Below are positions 18,150-26,552 of a DNA stretch of 64,000 bases, in pieces. How positions within the stretch are numbered: the stretch's first letter is position 1; the number at the start of each line of letters is the position of its first letter. Position numbers and translations under genes: made by a program. Source of the stretch: Methanomassiliicoccaceae archaeon DOK (GTDB lineage: Archaea > Thermoplasmatota > Thermoplasmata > Methanomassiliicoccales > Methanomethylophilaceae); assembly GCA_009911715.1 (NCBI GenBank), contig CP047880.1, positions 1,054,001 to 1,118,000 of the forward strand. Reading direction: 5' to 3'. Under the pieces are notes generated by a model. That model was not told the origin of the DNA, did not search any database, and worked only from the letters and a program-made list of their open reading frames with translations.

Positions 18150-18623
18150 ATGGACGTAGGAGACAGATTCCCGGATTTCGTGCTGAAGGACGAGAACGGC
18201 GAGGAGTTCGACAGCAGGATGCTCGAGGGCATCAGGCACATAGTCTACTTCTACCCGAGGGACAACACCCCTGGATGCACCAAGGAGGCGGTGGAGTTCA
18301 CAGCCAACGTGCCCAAGCTGATGATGCGCAACATCCCCGTGATCGGGATCAGCAAGGACTCCACGGAGTCGCACAGGAAGTTCATCGACAAGCAGCAGCT
18401 GAAGGTGAAGCTGCTCAGCGACCCGGACCATGAGCTCATGGAGAAGGTGGGCGCCTGGGGCACAAAGGTGTCCTACGGCAAGGAGACGGTCGGCACGATA
18501 AGGACCACGTTCCTCATTGGGAAGGACGGGACGGTGGAAGCCGTCTGGCGCAACGTCAAGGTCGCGGGACACGCGGACAAGGTGTCCGAATGCGCCATAT
18601 CCCACTCCAAGAAGACCGAGTGA
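18150..18623 (+). CDS. Peroxiredoxin (Bcp/PrxQ type), no resolving Cys at the usual place
   Basis: A thiol peroxidase of 157 residues. The peroxidatic Cys43 lies in YPRDNTPGCTKEA. In many PrxQ proteins a resolving Cys follows five residues later; here the residue is Val48, and the only other Cys is near the C-terminus (VSECAIS). A 1-Cys mechanism or use of the distal Cys is inferred. It begins 9 bases after pheT, served by GAGGTGA, so it is probably co-transcribed. Confidence 0.9.
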   Translation: MDVGDRFPDFVLKDENGEEFDSRMLEGIRHIVYFYPRDNTPGCTKEAVEFTANVPKLMMRNIPVIGISKDSTESHRKFIDKQQLKVKLLSDPDHELMEKVGAWGTKVSYGKETVGTIRTTFLIGKDGTVEAVWRNVKVAGHADKVSECAISHSKKTE

Positions 18624-18705
18624 GCTGGCGCATACATCCCACTTCATAAACCATTTAAATACCTTATAAATCGATTTTCATCCCGGTGATAGAACGACCG
18701 TCAGG

Positions 18706-19743
18706 ATGGAATCCAAGGAACGCTGCGTCGCGGTGTTCGACGGCGATATCCCCGACAGGGCGCCTGTATGCGACTTCGGCAACACCGCCATGCTGGGATA
18801 CACCGGCCACACGCTCAACGAATGCAGGAACAGCACCTCCCTCGTCAAGGAGATCATGAGCAAATGGGTGGCCGACACCGGTGCCGACCTGTTCTTCGGT
18901 CCTATCGAGACCAAGGGCATCTTCATGGACCTCCCGGGGATTGAGGTCAAACTCCCCGAGAACGACCAGGGGTCCCTCAAGTCCGCATATTTCACGGGTC
19001 CCGAGGATGTCGAGTCCAAGCCCCTCTACGACCCTTTCGACGGCAAATCATGCCCCAACTTCCACAGGTACGTCATCGACATGCTCAGGGCCGTCAACGA
19101 GGGATGCCCCGATGTGATGACCCCCGCATGGTGCGAAGGTGTCCTGACGACCACGGGCTTCCTGAGAGGGACCGAGGACCTGCTGATGCTCATGCTGCTG
19201 GATCCCGAGGAGGCCAGGAGAGTCATCTCCAGAGGAGCCGACTTCTCAAGGGACATCGTGTCCGCCGAACTCGAGGAAGTCGATGCAGACTATGTCGTGT
19301 ACACGGATCCCGTGTCCTCCGCCAGCATGATCGACGACAACATGTTCAGGGAGTTCAACAGGGACCTCCTCAGGAGGAACATCGAGCACTGGAGGAAGGA
19401 CTACGGGGTCCCGACGATGCTCCACATCTGCGGCAACACCGGACCCATGCTGGACGACTTCGCCTTGACAGGCGCGGCCGCGATGAGCTTGGACCATGCC
19501 GTCGACCTCAGAGCAGCCAAAACGGCCTTCGGCGACAAGATGGCTGTGATGGGGAACATCGACCCCGTGTCGATAATGCTGAACGGCACCGCCGACGATG
19601 TCAGAGCGGCAGCTCAGAAGTGCTTCGACGACGCCGGGGAGGGCGGAGGGTTCATATTCGGTGCCGGATGCGCCGAACCCAACGGCACCCCCATCGAGAA
19701 CATCCGTGCGATGGTCGAGGTGTCGGAGAGGAACCCGTACTGA
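18706..19743 (+). CDS. Uroporphyrinogen decarboxylase-family methylcobamide:CoM methyltransferase homologue (MtaA/MtbA-like)
   Basis: The 345-residue TIM-barrel protein carries zinc ligands typical of corrinoid:coenzyme M methyltransferases: His240 and Cys242 in LHICGNTG and Cys322 in GAGCAEPNGTP. These enzymes move a methyl group from a corrinoid protein to coenzyme M. I cannot tell which methyl substrate it serves; no corrinoid protein or substrate methyltransferase is adjacent. CTTATAAATC at 18663-18672 is a good TATA box, giving a leader of about 10 nt. Methanol or methylamine roles are both possible. Confidence 0.8.
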   Translation: MESKERCVAVFDGDIPDRAPVCDFGNTAMLGYTGHTLNECRNSTSLVKEIMSKWVADTGADLFFGPIETKGIFMDLPGIEVKLPENDQGSLKSAYFTGPEDVESKPLYDPFDGKSCPNFHRYVIDMLRAVNEGCPDVMTPAWCEGVLTTTGFLRGTEDLLMLMLLDPEEARRVISRGADFSRDIVSAELEEVDADYVVYTDPVSSASMIDDNMFREFNRDLLRRNIEHWRKDYGVPTMLHICGNTGPMLDDFALTGAAAMSLDHAVDLRAAKTAFGDKMAVMGNIDPVSIMLNGTADDVRAAAQKCFDDAGEGGGFIFGAGCAEPNGTPIENIRAMVEVSERNPY

Positions 19744-19775
19744 TCGGTCCTGGTGGGGGCCTCCGGGCCCTCGCT

Positions 19776-20852
19776 TCAGGAACCGAGAGAACGGTCCATC
19801 TCCCTCAGGATCTCCCCTGCATCGGCTATGAGGCTGAGGTCGGCATAGCGGTGTATGGGAGCATCGGGGTCGTTGTTGACCGCGATGACCTTCTTGGCCC
19901 CGGACATGCCCACACGGTGCTGCACCGCGCCGGATATCCCGAATGCGATGTACAGGTCTGGAGCCACCGTCCTGCCGGACATGCCGACCTGGCGGGAGCG
20001 GGGCATCCAGCCCTTCTCCACCAGGGACCTGGAGCAAGACACGGTCCCACCGACCTTCCTGGCCACCGACTCGGCCACATCGATGAGGTTTCTGTCGCGG
20101 ATCCCGTCACCGAGGGATATCAGAATCCTGGCGTCGCGGATGTCCTCTCCGGACTCCACTGCCCTCTCCTCCGAGATGACCTGCTTCACGGCCCCGTCCC
20201 TGAACTGCCAGTAGATGGCGGTCCCAGTGCCATCCTTCTCCTCCGGCATCGGGAACGTCCCCTGACGGACGGTGGCCATCTGCGGGAACCTCAGGCACTC
20301 AATGTCCGCGACGAGGTTCCCTCCGAAGGCCGGACGCGTCATCACGAGCTTCCTGCCCTCCGCCCTCAGGCCGGTGCAGTCGGCAGTCAGGCCTGTGCCG
20401 AGCTCCGACGCGATCCTGGGCGCCAGCTCCCTCCCGCGGGGAGTCGCCCCGATGAGGACCGTCGCCGGCTCGATGCGCTTGATGAGGGACACGATGCACG
20501 ATGCGTAGCCCTCCGGAGCGTAGACCTCCAGGCTCTTCTCCCTGACGTGATAGAGGGTGTCCACTCCGCAGCCGAATATCCTGGGGTACAGGGGTTTGAC
20601 CTCCGCCCCTCCGAAAACGACGGCGAACACGCGTCCGTCCGAGAGCCCGCTCGCCGCGCCCAGCAGCTCCGCGCTGACGTCGGCCATCCTCACCCCGTCT
20701 CCGTCCGGCTCAGTCTCGATCCACACGAGGATGCCGTCGGCGGTCGACTGGTTGAGGTTGTACACCTTCAGCATCCCCGGCGGAAGCCTGTCTGGGTCAT
20801 CGGACCCGCACGAGGAGCATGTGGAGCACGATCCACCAGAGCACTCGCTCAT
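19776..20852 (-). CDS. etfA: Electron transfer flavoprotein alpha subunit with Cys-rich N-terminus
   Basis: EtfA binds FAD and passes electrons between dehydrogenases and acceptors. The C-terminal FAD domain is clear (SGRTVAPDLYIAFGISGAVQ, AVNNDPDAPI). Unusually, the first 15 residues hold four cysteines (Cys4, 9, 12, 15), recalling but not matching the ferredoxin-type N-termini of bifurcating EtfA proteins. It overlaps etfB by 4 bases and closes the glcD-etfB-etfA cluster, which suggests a lactate dehydrogenase/Etf complex. Confidence 0.93.
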   Translation of the reverse strand: MSECSGGSCSTCSSCGSDDPDRLPPGMLKVYNLNQSTADGILVWIETEPDGDGVRMADVSAELLGAASGLSDGRVFAVVFGGAEVKPLYPRIFGCGVDTLYHVREKSLEVYAPEGYASCIVSLIKRIEPATVLIGATPRGRELAPRIASELGTGLTADCTGLRAEGRKLVMTRPAFGGNLVADIECLRFPQMATVRQGTFPMPEEKDGTGTAIYWQFRDGAVKQVISEERAVESGEDIRDARILISLGDGIRDRNLIDVAESVARKVGGTVSCSRSLVEKGWMPRSRQVGMSGRTVAPDLYIAFGISGAVQHRVGMSGAKKVIAVNNDPDAPIHRYADLSLIADAGEILREMDRSLGS

Positions 20853-21625
20853 CTGACCGCCTCCAGCTCGTCTATGATGAACCCCGCCCCCTTGGCAGGG
20901 TCGGTGATCTCCACCTTCCTGTTGCGTCTGACACCGGAGGACGCCGTTGTGGATACTATCCTCGTCATCGATCCCTTGAGACCGACGGAGTACAGTCCGA
21001 GACCGATAGCAATCCTGTCGACCTCCTCCACCTCCCTGTCCTGGGCCGACAGGTAGTCCGATATGGACACCAGCGTGCCGTTCGGGTCCACGGAGCCGAA
21101 GGACACCACAGATCCCTTCGGGACGGAGCAGGTCCTGCGCACGTCACCGTAGTCCTGGACGGCCACCAGACCGTCGTCAGTCCTGGAGAGGGACTCCGTG
21201 TACGCGAACTGCTGGACCCCCAGCTGGGCGGCGACCTCGTAGGGCACCTGCCCCGTGTCGCCGTCTATGGCCTGCCTCCCGAACACGTAGACGTCCGCGT
21301 CGGGGATGTGCCTGAGCAGGAACGCTGTGATGGTCCTGGCGGTCGCCCATACGTCCGCACCAGCGAAATCCCTGTCTGTGAGCAGGAACGCCCTGTCGGC
21401 ACCCATCTCAAGGCATCTGACGAGGGCCTGCCTGGCCTGCGGGGGACCCATGGTATACACGATGATCTCGTCCCCTTCGCGTCTCATCGAGAGGACCCTC
21501 GACAGGGCGTACTCGTCGTACGGGTTGAGGATCGAGGGCACACCCGCCCTCACCAGAGAGCCGTTCTCGTCCACGGACATCTCCATCGTGTCCGGGACCT
21601 GCTTGACAGCGACGGCGAACCTCAT
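20849..21625 (-). CDS. etfB: Electron transfer flavoprotein beta subunit
   Basis: EtfB pairs with EtfA; in bifurcating complexes it binds the second flavin. The 258-residue protein begins AVAVKQVPDT and has NPYDEYALSRVL and the DVYVFGRQAIDGDTGQVP motif, all standard. It overlaps both neighbours by 4 bases, so the three subunits are translationally coupled. Confidence 0.95.
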   Translation of the reverse strand: MRFAVAVKQVPDTMEMSVDENGSLVRAGVPSILNPYDEYALSRVLSMRREGDEIIVYTMGPPQARQALVRCLEMGADRAFLLTDRDFAGADVWATARTITAFLLRHIPDADVYVFGRQAIDGDTGQVPYEVAAQLGVQQFAYTESLSRTDDGLVAVQDYGDVRRTCSVPKGSVVSFGSVDPNGTLVSISDYLSAQDREVEEVDRIAIGLGLYSVGLKGSMTRIVSTTASSGVRRNRKVEITDPAKGAGFIIDELEAVR

Positions 21626-23184
21626 TGCGGCACCTCCACTATGTTTCCGCGACAGAGTATGTTCTTTGGATCCAGTATGGTCTTGATCCTGCGTATCTCC
21701 TCGACCCCCCTCTCGCCGTACATGAGCTGCATGTAATCCCTTTTGATCTTGCCGATCCCGTGCTCGGCGCTGGGCGATCCCCCCAGCTCGACGGCCTTCT
21801 CGGCGAACCTGCGGTAGACCTCGTTGGCCTTCTCGAAGTCCTCCATGGACTTCAGGATAATCTCCACATGGGGGTGGTTGTTGCCTATGTGGCCGAAGAC
21901 CACGTACTCCAGACCCGCGGCGTCCAGCTGCTCCGAGTAGAACGACATCATCTCGTCCGCGGCGGAGTCCGGGACGGACATGTCCGTTCCCATCTTGTGG
22001 ATCCCCGGCATCTCCCCCTTCAGGGAGGCGACGTACTCGAAGATCGACCTCGGGATGGAGTGCCTGAGCTCCCTCATCCTCTCGCGGTCACGTTCCTCGT
22101 GGCCGCACCAGGACCTGTCCAGGGAGCCCCCGTGGCGCTCCGCGATCTCCGCCACCCTGACGTACCTCGCGGGCATGTCATCGGTCAGCTGCATGTCGAA
22201 GAACAGGGCCGAGCCTGCGTAGTCCGGGAGCCTAGGCACCCTGATCAGCGCGGGATCGGAGGCTGTGACCCTGCGGATGAGGTCCAGCGACCTGCAGTCC
22301 ATGTACTCCATGAACTCGGGGTCGACAAGACCGTCCGACCTGATCTCCCTGACGGCTGCCAGACAGTCGGCGTCGGTGGGGAAGAACAGAATGTTGGAAA
22401 CCAGAGGGTGCCAGGGGGCGACGTACACGTCCGCCTCGGAGATGATCCCGAAGATCCCCTCCGATCCGACGAACATGTCGATGAGGTCCATGTCCTCGTG
22501 GAACATCGGACCTGCGGCGTTCTTCACGTCCGTGTTGAAATCGTAGGACGGGATGTCGAAGGAGTAGTACGACCTTCCCGCCGGGAAGCTCATGCGCCTG
22601 CCTTCGGCCCTGTAGTCCCCCCTCTTGAAATCTATGTACTGGCCCTCGGGCAGGACCACCCTGAGCCTCCTGACCCAGTCGCGGGTGGGGCCGTATCTGT
22701 ACGTCCTGGGTCCGGAGGCGTTGCAGGCTATGTTGCCGCCGATGGACCCGTTCATCTCCGTCGGATCCACCGGGTAGAAGTAGGGCACCGGCTCCGACAG
22801 GAGCTGCTCCCTTGCGCCCTCGGTGACGTCCTCCAGACCGGAGAGGTCGCGGGCCCTCAGCACCCTGTTGATCTCCTCTATCGTGGTGCATGGGAGAACC
22901 CTGACGAAATACCCCCTCTCGTCCCTCCCGACACCCAGGACGCCGGACATGCGCTCGAGCGAGATCACGTCGCCCTCTGTGGGGACGCATCCCCCGCAGA
23001 CGCCGGTCCTCATCCCGGCCACCGTTATCGGGTTGCCCTTGGAGTTGTTGATCCTCACCGCCTCCCTGAGCTCGGAGTCGTCGACCGGGATGATGACGTG
23101 CTCGCCCCTTCCGGTCATCTTGGACTCGTCTGTGAGGTACTTGGAATCGCTGCGTATCCTCTGTCTGTAGAACATCTCACTCAT
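21622..23184 (-). CDS. FAD-linked oxidoreductase, GlcD/D-lactate dehydrogenase family
   Basis: A 520-residue flavoprotein with an N-terminal PCMH-type FAD domain (EMNGSIGGNIACNASGPRTYRYG; SEGIFGIISEADV) and the C-terminal substrate domain of 2-hydroxyacid dehydrogenases (GHIGNNHPH, AEHGIGKIKRDYM). With the coupled etfBA genes it matches the layout of the LctD-Etf lactate dehydrogenases of acetogens, which oxidise lactate by electron confurcation. The substrate is inferred from context. It overlaps the upstream fusion gene by 8 bases. Confidence 0.85.
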   Translation of the reverse strand: MSEMFYRQRIRSDSKYLTDESKMTGRGEHVIIPVDDSELREAVRINNSKGNPITVAGMRTGVCGGCVPTEGDVISLERMSGVLGVGRDERGYFVRVLPCTTIEEINRVLRARDLSGLEDVTEGAREQLLSEPVPYFYPVDPTEMNGSIGGNIACNASGPRTYRYGPTRDWVRRLRVVLPEGQYIDFKRGDYRAEGRRMSFPAGRSYYSFDIPSYDFNTDVKNAAGPMFHEDMDLIDMFVGSEGIFGIISEADVYVAPWHPLVSNILFFPTDADCLAAVREIRSDGLVDPEFMEYMDCRSLDLIRRVTASDPALIRVPRLPDYAGSALFFDMQLTDDMPARYVRVAEIAERHGGSLDRSWCGHEERDRERMRELRHSIPRSIFEYVASLKGEMPGIHKMGTDMSVPDSAADEMMSFYSEQLDAAGLEYVVFGHIGNNHPHVEIILKSMEDFEKANEVYRRFAEKAVELGGSPSAEHGIGKIKRDYMQLMYGERGVEEIRRIKTILDPKNILCRGNIVEVPQ

Positions 23185-24124
23185 CCCATAAGCGCGGAAT
23201 CATGGCCGCGGTGACCGACTGCTCGGTCAGGGTCTTGCGGTCGATGAGTCCCTTGCTGAGCAGGCCGACCGCGCCCTGCCTCTTGCCTATGTCGGTGCTG
23301 CCGTAGACCTCGTGGACGGCGTCCCCCACGGTCATTCCGGACCTCACCAGCGCGGCGATGCCGTCGGGGTACCTGAAGCCGGAGCCCTGCCCGTACGTCT
23401 CCCTGCCGTCACGGCTCACTATGGTGCAGTGCTGGATGTCGTACAGTCCGTCCAGCATCTCGAAGACCCCCGCCTCTATCCCGACGGCCATGTCATGGTC
23501 GCCGAGCGCGGCCAGCGCCCTGTTCCTGGAGCCCTCGTGGGTCTGTCCCTCGAACGGCTGCGGCGGCACCCCGCTTCCGACGTCGACGGCGGTGATCCTG
23601 ACCTCGCCGTACACCCGCTCCATCACGGAGCGGACCGCCGAGACCTTGACCGGGTTCAGCGAACCGACCGCTACGTCCATCACGGAGCGGTGGCCCGACC
23701 TGCCGTACTCCCCTCTTAGTATGGAGGTGGCACTGATCTTGGACCCGTCGTCGCTCCTCACCAGCGGGACCACCGAGAGCTCGAAGGGCTTCAGCCCCCT
23801 GGACGCCCTGCGGTCGTTGAGGATCCTGCCGTTCCCCAGCGTCTCCTCCGAGACAACCAGGACGTCGACGTCGTCCATCTCCTCGTCGGGGCCGTACATG
23901 TCGTCGATCTCGAAGACCCTGTAGTCCCCCTTCCCGGAGAGGTAGCGCTCCAGCTCCGCCTTCCTCAGATGCAGGGGGACGGAGACCTCCCTCCCCTCGC
24001 CGGCCATGCGGTCGGATGTGATCCCCACGACGACAATGTCCCCCACCTCGAACGCGCGGGACAGCAGGGCCTTGTGCCCGTCGTGGAGGATGTCGAACGT
24101 GCCGGCGACGGCGGCCTTCGTCAT
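23177..24124 (-). CDS. coaD: Fusion: phosphopantetheine adenylyltransferase + inosine/xanthosine triphosphatase (DUF84)
   Basis: Residues 1-155 are an archaeal nucleotidyltransferase-fold PPAT (GTFDILHDGHKALL with HxGH; KISATSILRGEY), making dephospho-CoA. Residues 160-315 are a DUF84/YjjX-like house-cleaning phosphatase (VGSLNPVKVSAVRSVM; GVPPQPFEGQTHEGSRNRA). A true start at 24124 is chosen because it forms an ATGA overlap with the upstream gene and sits at the PPAT N-terminus; the longer frame upstream is Arg-rich noise. Confidence 0.85.
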   Translation of the reverse strand: MTKAAVAGTFDILHDGHKALLSRAFEVGDIVVVGITSDRMAGEGREVSVPLHLRKAELERYLSGKGDYRVFEIDDMYGPDEEMDDVDVLVVSEETLGNGRILNDRRASRGLKPFELSVVPLVRSDDGSKISATSILRGEYGRSGHRSVMDVAVGSLNPVKVSAVRSVMERVYGEVRITAVDVGSGVPPQPFEGQTHEGSRNRALAALGDHDMAVGIEAGVFEMLDGLYDIQHCTIVSRDGRETYGQGSGFRYPDGIAALVRSGMTVGDAVHEVYGSTDIGKRQGAVGLLSKGLIDRKTLTEQSVTAAMIPRLWDE

Positions 24125-24333
24125 CACTCCGCACCGAGCGTGAGAACCACCAGGACTATGGTGACGACGACGATCGCCACCCAGATGAGCCCCAGCTTCT
24201 TCAGCTTGCCCTTCACCTCGTCGCCGGCGGTCTCCTTGCAGGATTCGCTGCAGAACCTCCCCTCTCCGACGAACGCCTTTCCGCAGTTGACGCAGTGCCT
24301 GTGCTGCGGGATCCTCTCTACGGTATCTGCCAT
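24124..24333 (-). CDS. DUF2116-type zinc ribbon membrane protein
   Basis: A 69-residue protein: an N-terminal zinc ribbon (HCVNCGKAFVGEGRFCSESC, four Cys) followed by a Lys-rich linker and one C-terminal membrane helix (LIWVAIVVVTIVLVVLTLG). The ribbon resembles DUF2116. It overlaps coaD by the ATGA at 24124 and lies 9 bases after trmY. A membrane-anchored zinc ribbon next to SRP54 hints at membrane biogenesis, but this is speculation. Confidence 0.8.
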   Translation of the reverse strand: MADTVERIPQHRHCVNCGKAFVGEGRFCSESCKETAGDEVKGKLKKLGLIWVAIVVVTIVLVVLTLGAE

Positions 24334-24342
24334 GGTAACACC

Positions 24343-24936
24343 TCATTCCGACCTGCGGTCGGCCTCGTTGTGGACAATGATCATGCAATGGTCCGCGTGA
24401 AGGCTCAGCGGCCCGATGCGGATCCTGTCGGGGTTGTAGGAGAGCAGCTCAGCCTCCTCCCCCTCGGTCAGGTCGTGGTTGTCCCCCAGCACGAACACCG
24501 GGTTCTCGGGGAACTCGTACTCCCTGCAGTCTGTGCCGTCCTCCTTGAGATACACGAAGCTGCCCCTCTCGGAGAGCCTCCTGAGGACCTCCGGGAACGA
24601 CAGCCTGGTGACGTACACCCCCGGCGAGGATTTGACCTCCTCGCCTTCTGAGACGGGTTTGAGGAGCGCGTTCCTGATGAGCGACGCGGTGCTCCTCTCG
24701 TCGGGGTTCAGGTACCTGAGGTCCTCCCCCTTGAAAATGACGGTCTTGGGGGCGTCGTCGCCCCCTTCGAGAACCAGGTAGATCTCGACGTCCTTGCGGA
24801 GGTTGTGGCTCAGGAAGAACGCCGAGTTGACGCATCTGCACAGGATGTCCATCCTGCCGGCGCCCCCGGCGATGTCGTCAAGCTTGAAGTCCCCGGTGGA
24901 GACCGCCTTGTGCCCGGTGATGACGAAGTACCTCAT
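24343..24936 (-). CDS. trmY: tRNA (pseudouridine54-N1)-methyltransferase
   Basis: TrmY methylates pseudouridine 54 in the T-loop of archaeal tRNAs. The 197-residue SPOUT-type protein begins MRYFVITGHKA and has GRMDILCRCVNSAF, FVLGDNHDLT (the SAM-binding knot) and a C-terminal SLHADHCMIIVHNE. Its start overlaps the SRP54 stop by 4 bases. Confidence 0.92.
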   Translation of the reverse strand: MRYFVITGHKAVSTGDFKLDDIAGGAGRMDILCRCVNSAFFLSHNLRKDVEIYLVLEGGDDAPKTVIFKGEDLRYLNPDERSTASLIRNALLKPVSEGEEVKSSPGVYVTRLSFPEVLRRLSERGSFVYLKEDGTDCREYEFPENPVFVLGDNHDLTEGEEAELLSYNPDRIRIGPLSLHADHCMIIVHNEADRRSE

Positions 24937-26297
24937 CCGGATCCCTGCAGCTCCTTGAGTCCGTCCAGGTCGACCCCGGCCATCTGCTTCATCATCTGCT
25001 TGCGCATCTTGCGGTCCTTGCCGAACGACGTCATGGTCTTCTTCATCGTGTTGTACTGCCTGAGCAGCTCGCGGACATCGTGGGGCGTGACACCGGCGCC
25101 GTTGGCGATCCTCTCGATCCTCTTGGCCTTTATGAGGCTCGGGTCCTCCTTCTCCTGGGCCGTCATGGAGTCCATGATCGTGCGGAAGATCACGAGCTTC
25201 TTCTGGGAAGCCTCGTAGTCGATCTTTCCCTCCATGCCGCTCATTCCGGGCAGCATTGTCATCAGCTTCTCGAGGGTGCCCATCTTGCCTACGGCCGCCA
25301 TCTGATAGTACATGTGGTTGAGGTTGAACCTCCCCTTGATCATGTCGTCGGCCATCTTCTGGGCGACCTCGGGGTCGTCGATCTCCTCGGCGGCCATCTG
25401 GACCAGCCCGGACAGGTCCCCCATGCCCAGCAGCCTGGAGATGAACTTCTTGGCGTCGAACGCCTCCAGGTCGCGGATGTGCTCCCCGGTTCCCAGGAAG
25501 ACGATCCTCGCGTCGGTCCTGGAGATCGCCGATATGGCGCCTCCTCCCTTGGCGGTTCCGTCCATCTTGGTCAGGATGACGCCTGTGACGCCGACGGCGT
25601 TGTGGAAGGCCTCCGCCTGCGGACCGGCCTGCTGGCCGACCTGGGAGTCCAGGACGAGGACCCTCTCCTCGGGCTTGGCGACCTCGGCGATCCTCTTGAT
25701 CTCCTCGATGAGGTCGTCCTCCAGCGCGTGCCTTCCGGAGGTATCGATGATGACGATCTTCTTGTCCCTGAAGCGGTCGAGACCGTTCTTGACGATGAGC
25801 GCGGCGTCGGTCTGACCAGGCTCCCCGTAGACCTCCACGCCGACCTTCTCGCCCAGCTGCTTCAGCTGGTCTAGGGCGGCGGGCCTGTAGACGTCCGCAC
25901 CGATGAGTCCCACGGAGAGACCCTTCTTGGAGAAGTAGAGGGCGAGCTTCCCGGTCGTGGTGGTCTTTCCCTGTCCGTAAAGACCGACCATCATGATGGT
26001 CTGTGGCTTGAGGGCTATCCCGCCCTTGTCGCTGTTGACCAGTGCCACGAGCTCCTCGTAGATGATCTTGGTTACGTGGTCCTTCATGCTCCTGCCGGCC
26101 GCGGGGGGCTCGTTGAGCGCGCGATCCTTCACCTTGTTGGTGAGGTCCAGGACCAGCCTGACATTGACATCGGCCTCCAGAAGCGCGCGCTGGAGGTCCT
26201 TGCAGATATCCTTGATAAGCTCGTCGTCCACCGAGGACGCGCTCCCGATGCGTCCGAGGACACCTCTCAGGGATTTTCCCAATCCTTCCAAGACCAT
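24933..26297 (-). CDS. ffh: Signal recognition particle 54 kDa protein
   Basis: SRP54 recognises signal peptides and targets ribosomes to the membrane. The 454-residue protein has the N domain, the G domain with GLYGQGKTTT (P-loop), DTSGRH and TKMDGTAKGG, and a methionine-rich M domain (KMGTLEKLMTMLPGM; RKMRKQMMKQM). It heads the seven-gene operon running to etfA. Confidence 0.97.
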   Translation of the reverse strand: MVLEGLGKSLRGVLGRIGSASSVDDELIKDICKDLQRALLEADVNVRLVLDLTNKVKDRALNEPPAAGRSMKDHVTKIIYEELVALVNSDKGGIALKPQTIMMVGLYGQGKTTTTGKLALYFSKKGLSVGLIGADVYRPAALDQLKQLGEKVGVEVYGEPGQTDAALIVKNGLDRFRDKKIVIIDTSGRHALEDDLIEEIKRIAEVAKPEERVLVLDSQVGQQAGPQAEAFHNAVGVTGVILTKMDGTAKGGGAISAISRTDARIVFLGTGEHIRDLEAFDAKKFISRLLGMGDLSGLVQMAAEEIDDPEVAQKMADDMIKGRFNLNHMYYQMAAVGKMGTLEKLMTMLPGMSGMEGKIDYEASQKKLVIFRTIMDSMTAQEKEDPSLIKAKRIERIANGAGVTPHDVRELLRQYNTMKKTMTSFGKDRKMRKQMMKQMAGVDLDGLKELQGSG

Positions 26298-26522
26298 AAT
26301 GTATCGTGCGACAGATTCACGCGCGCGTTATATACTTATGGTCGCAGGACACAGAATAACGGTAAAGTGTGGGGATAGGCCAGAATATAAGAAGGGATGG
26401 GATGCACTCTACAGCCTGGCCGTATCCCAGCAAAATCAGATAAGTTCAGTCTGTATAAATAATTTATCCAAAAAATTTAGCTGATTACTTAATTGTTTAA
26501 GCTTCTGAATAAATTAAGTGGA

Positions 26523-26540
26523 GGGCTGGGGAACCAGCCC
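26523..26540 (-). terminator. Hairpin after coiled-coil gene
   Basis: GGGCTGG/CCAGCCC with a 4-base loop starts 13 bases after the stop of the minus-strand coiled-coil gene. The remaining space 26298-26522 is AT-rich, with TATA-like sequences but no gene that I can support. Confidence 0.45.
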
Positions 26541-26552
26541 CCCTTTTGAGTT

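Noticed and set aside
23177-24388. 403-residue version of the CoaD/DUF84 fusion
   Set aside because: The first 88 residues are an Arg-rich shadow of the zinc ribbon gene, and the ATGA overlap at 24124 gives a natural start.
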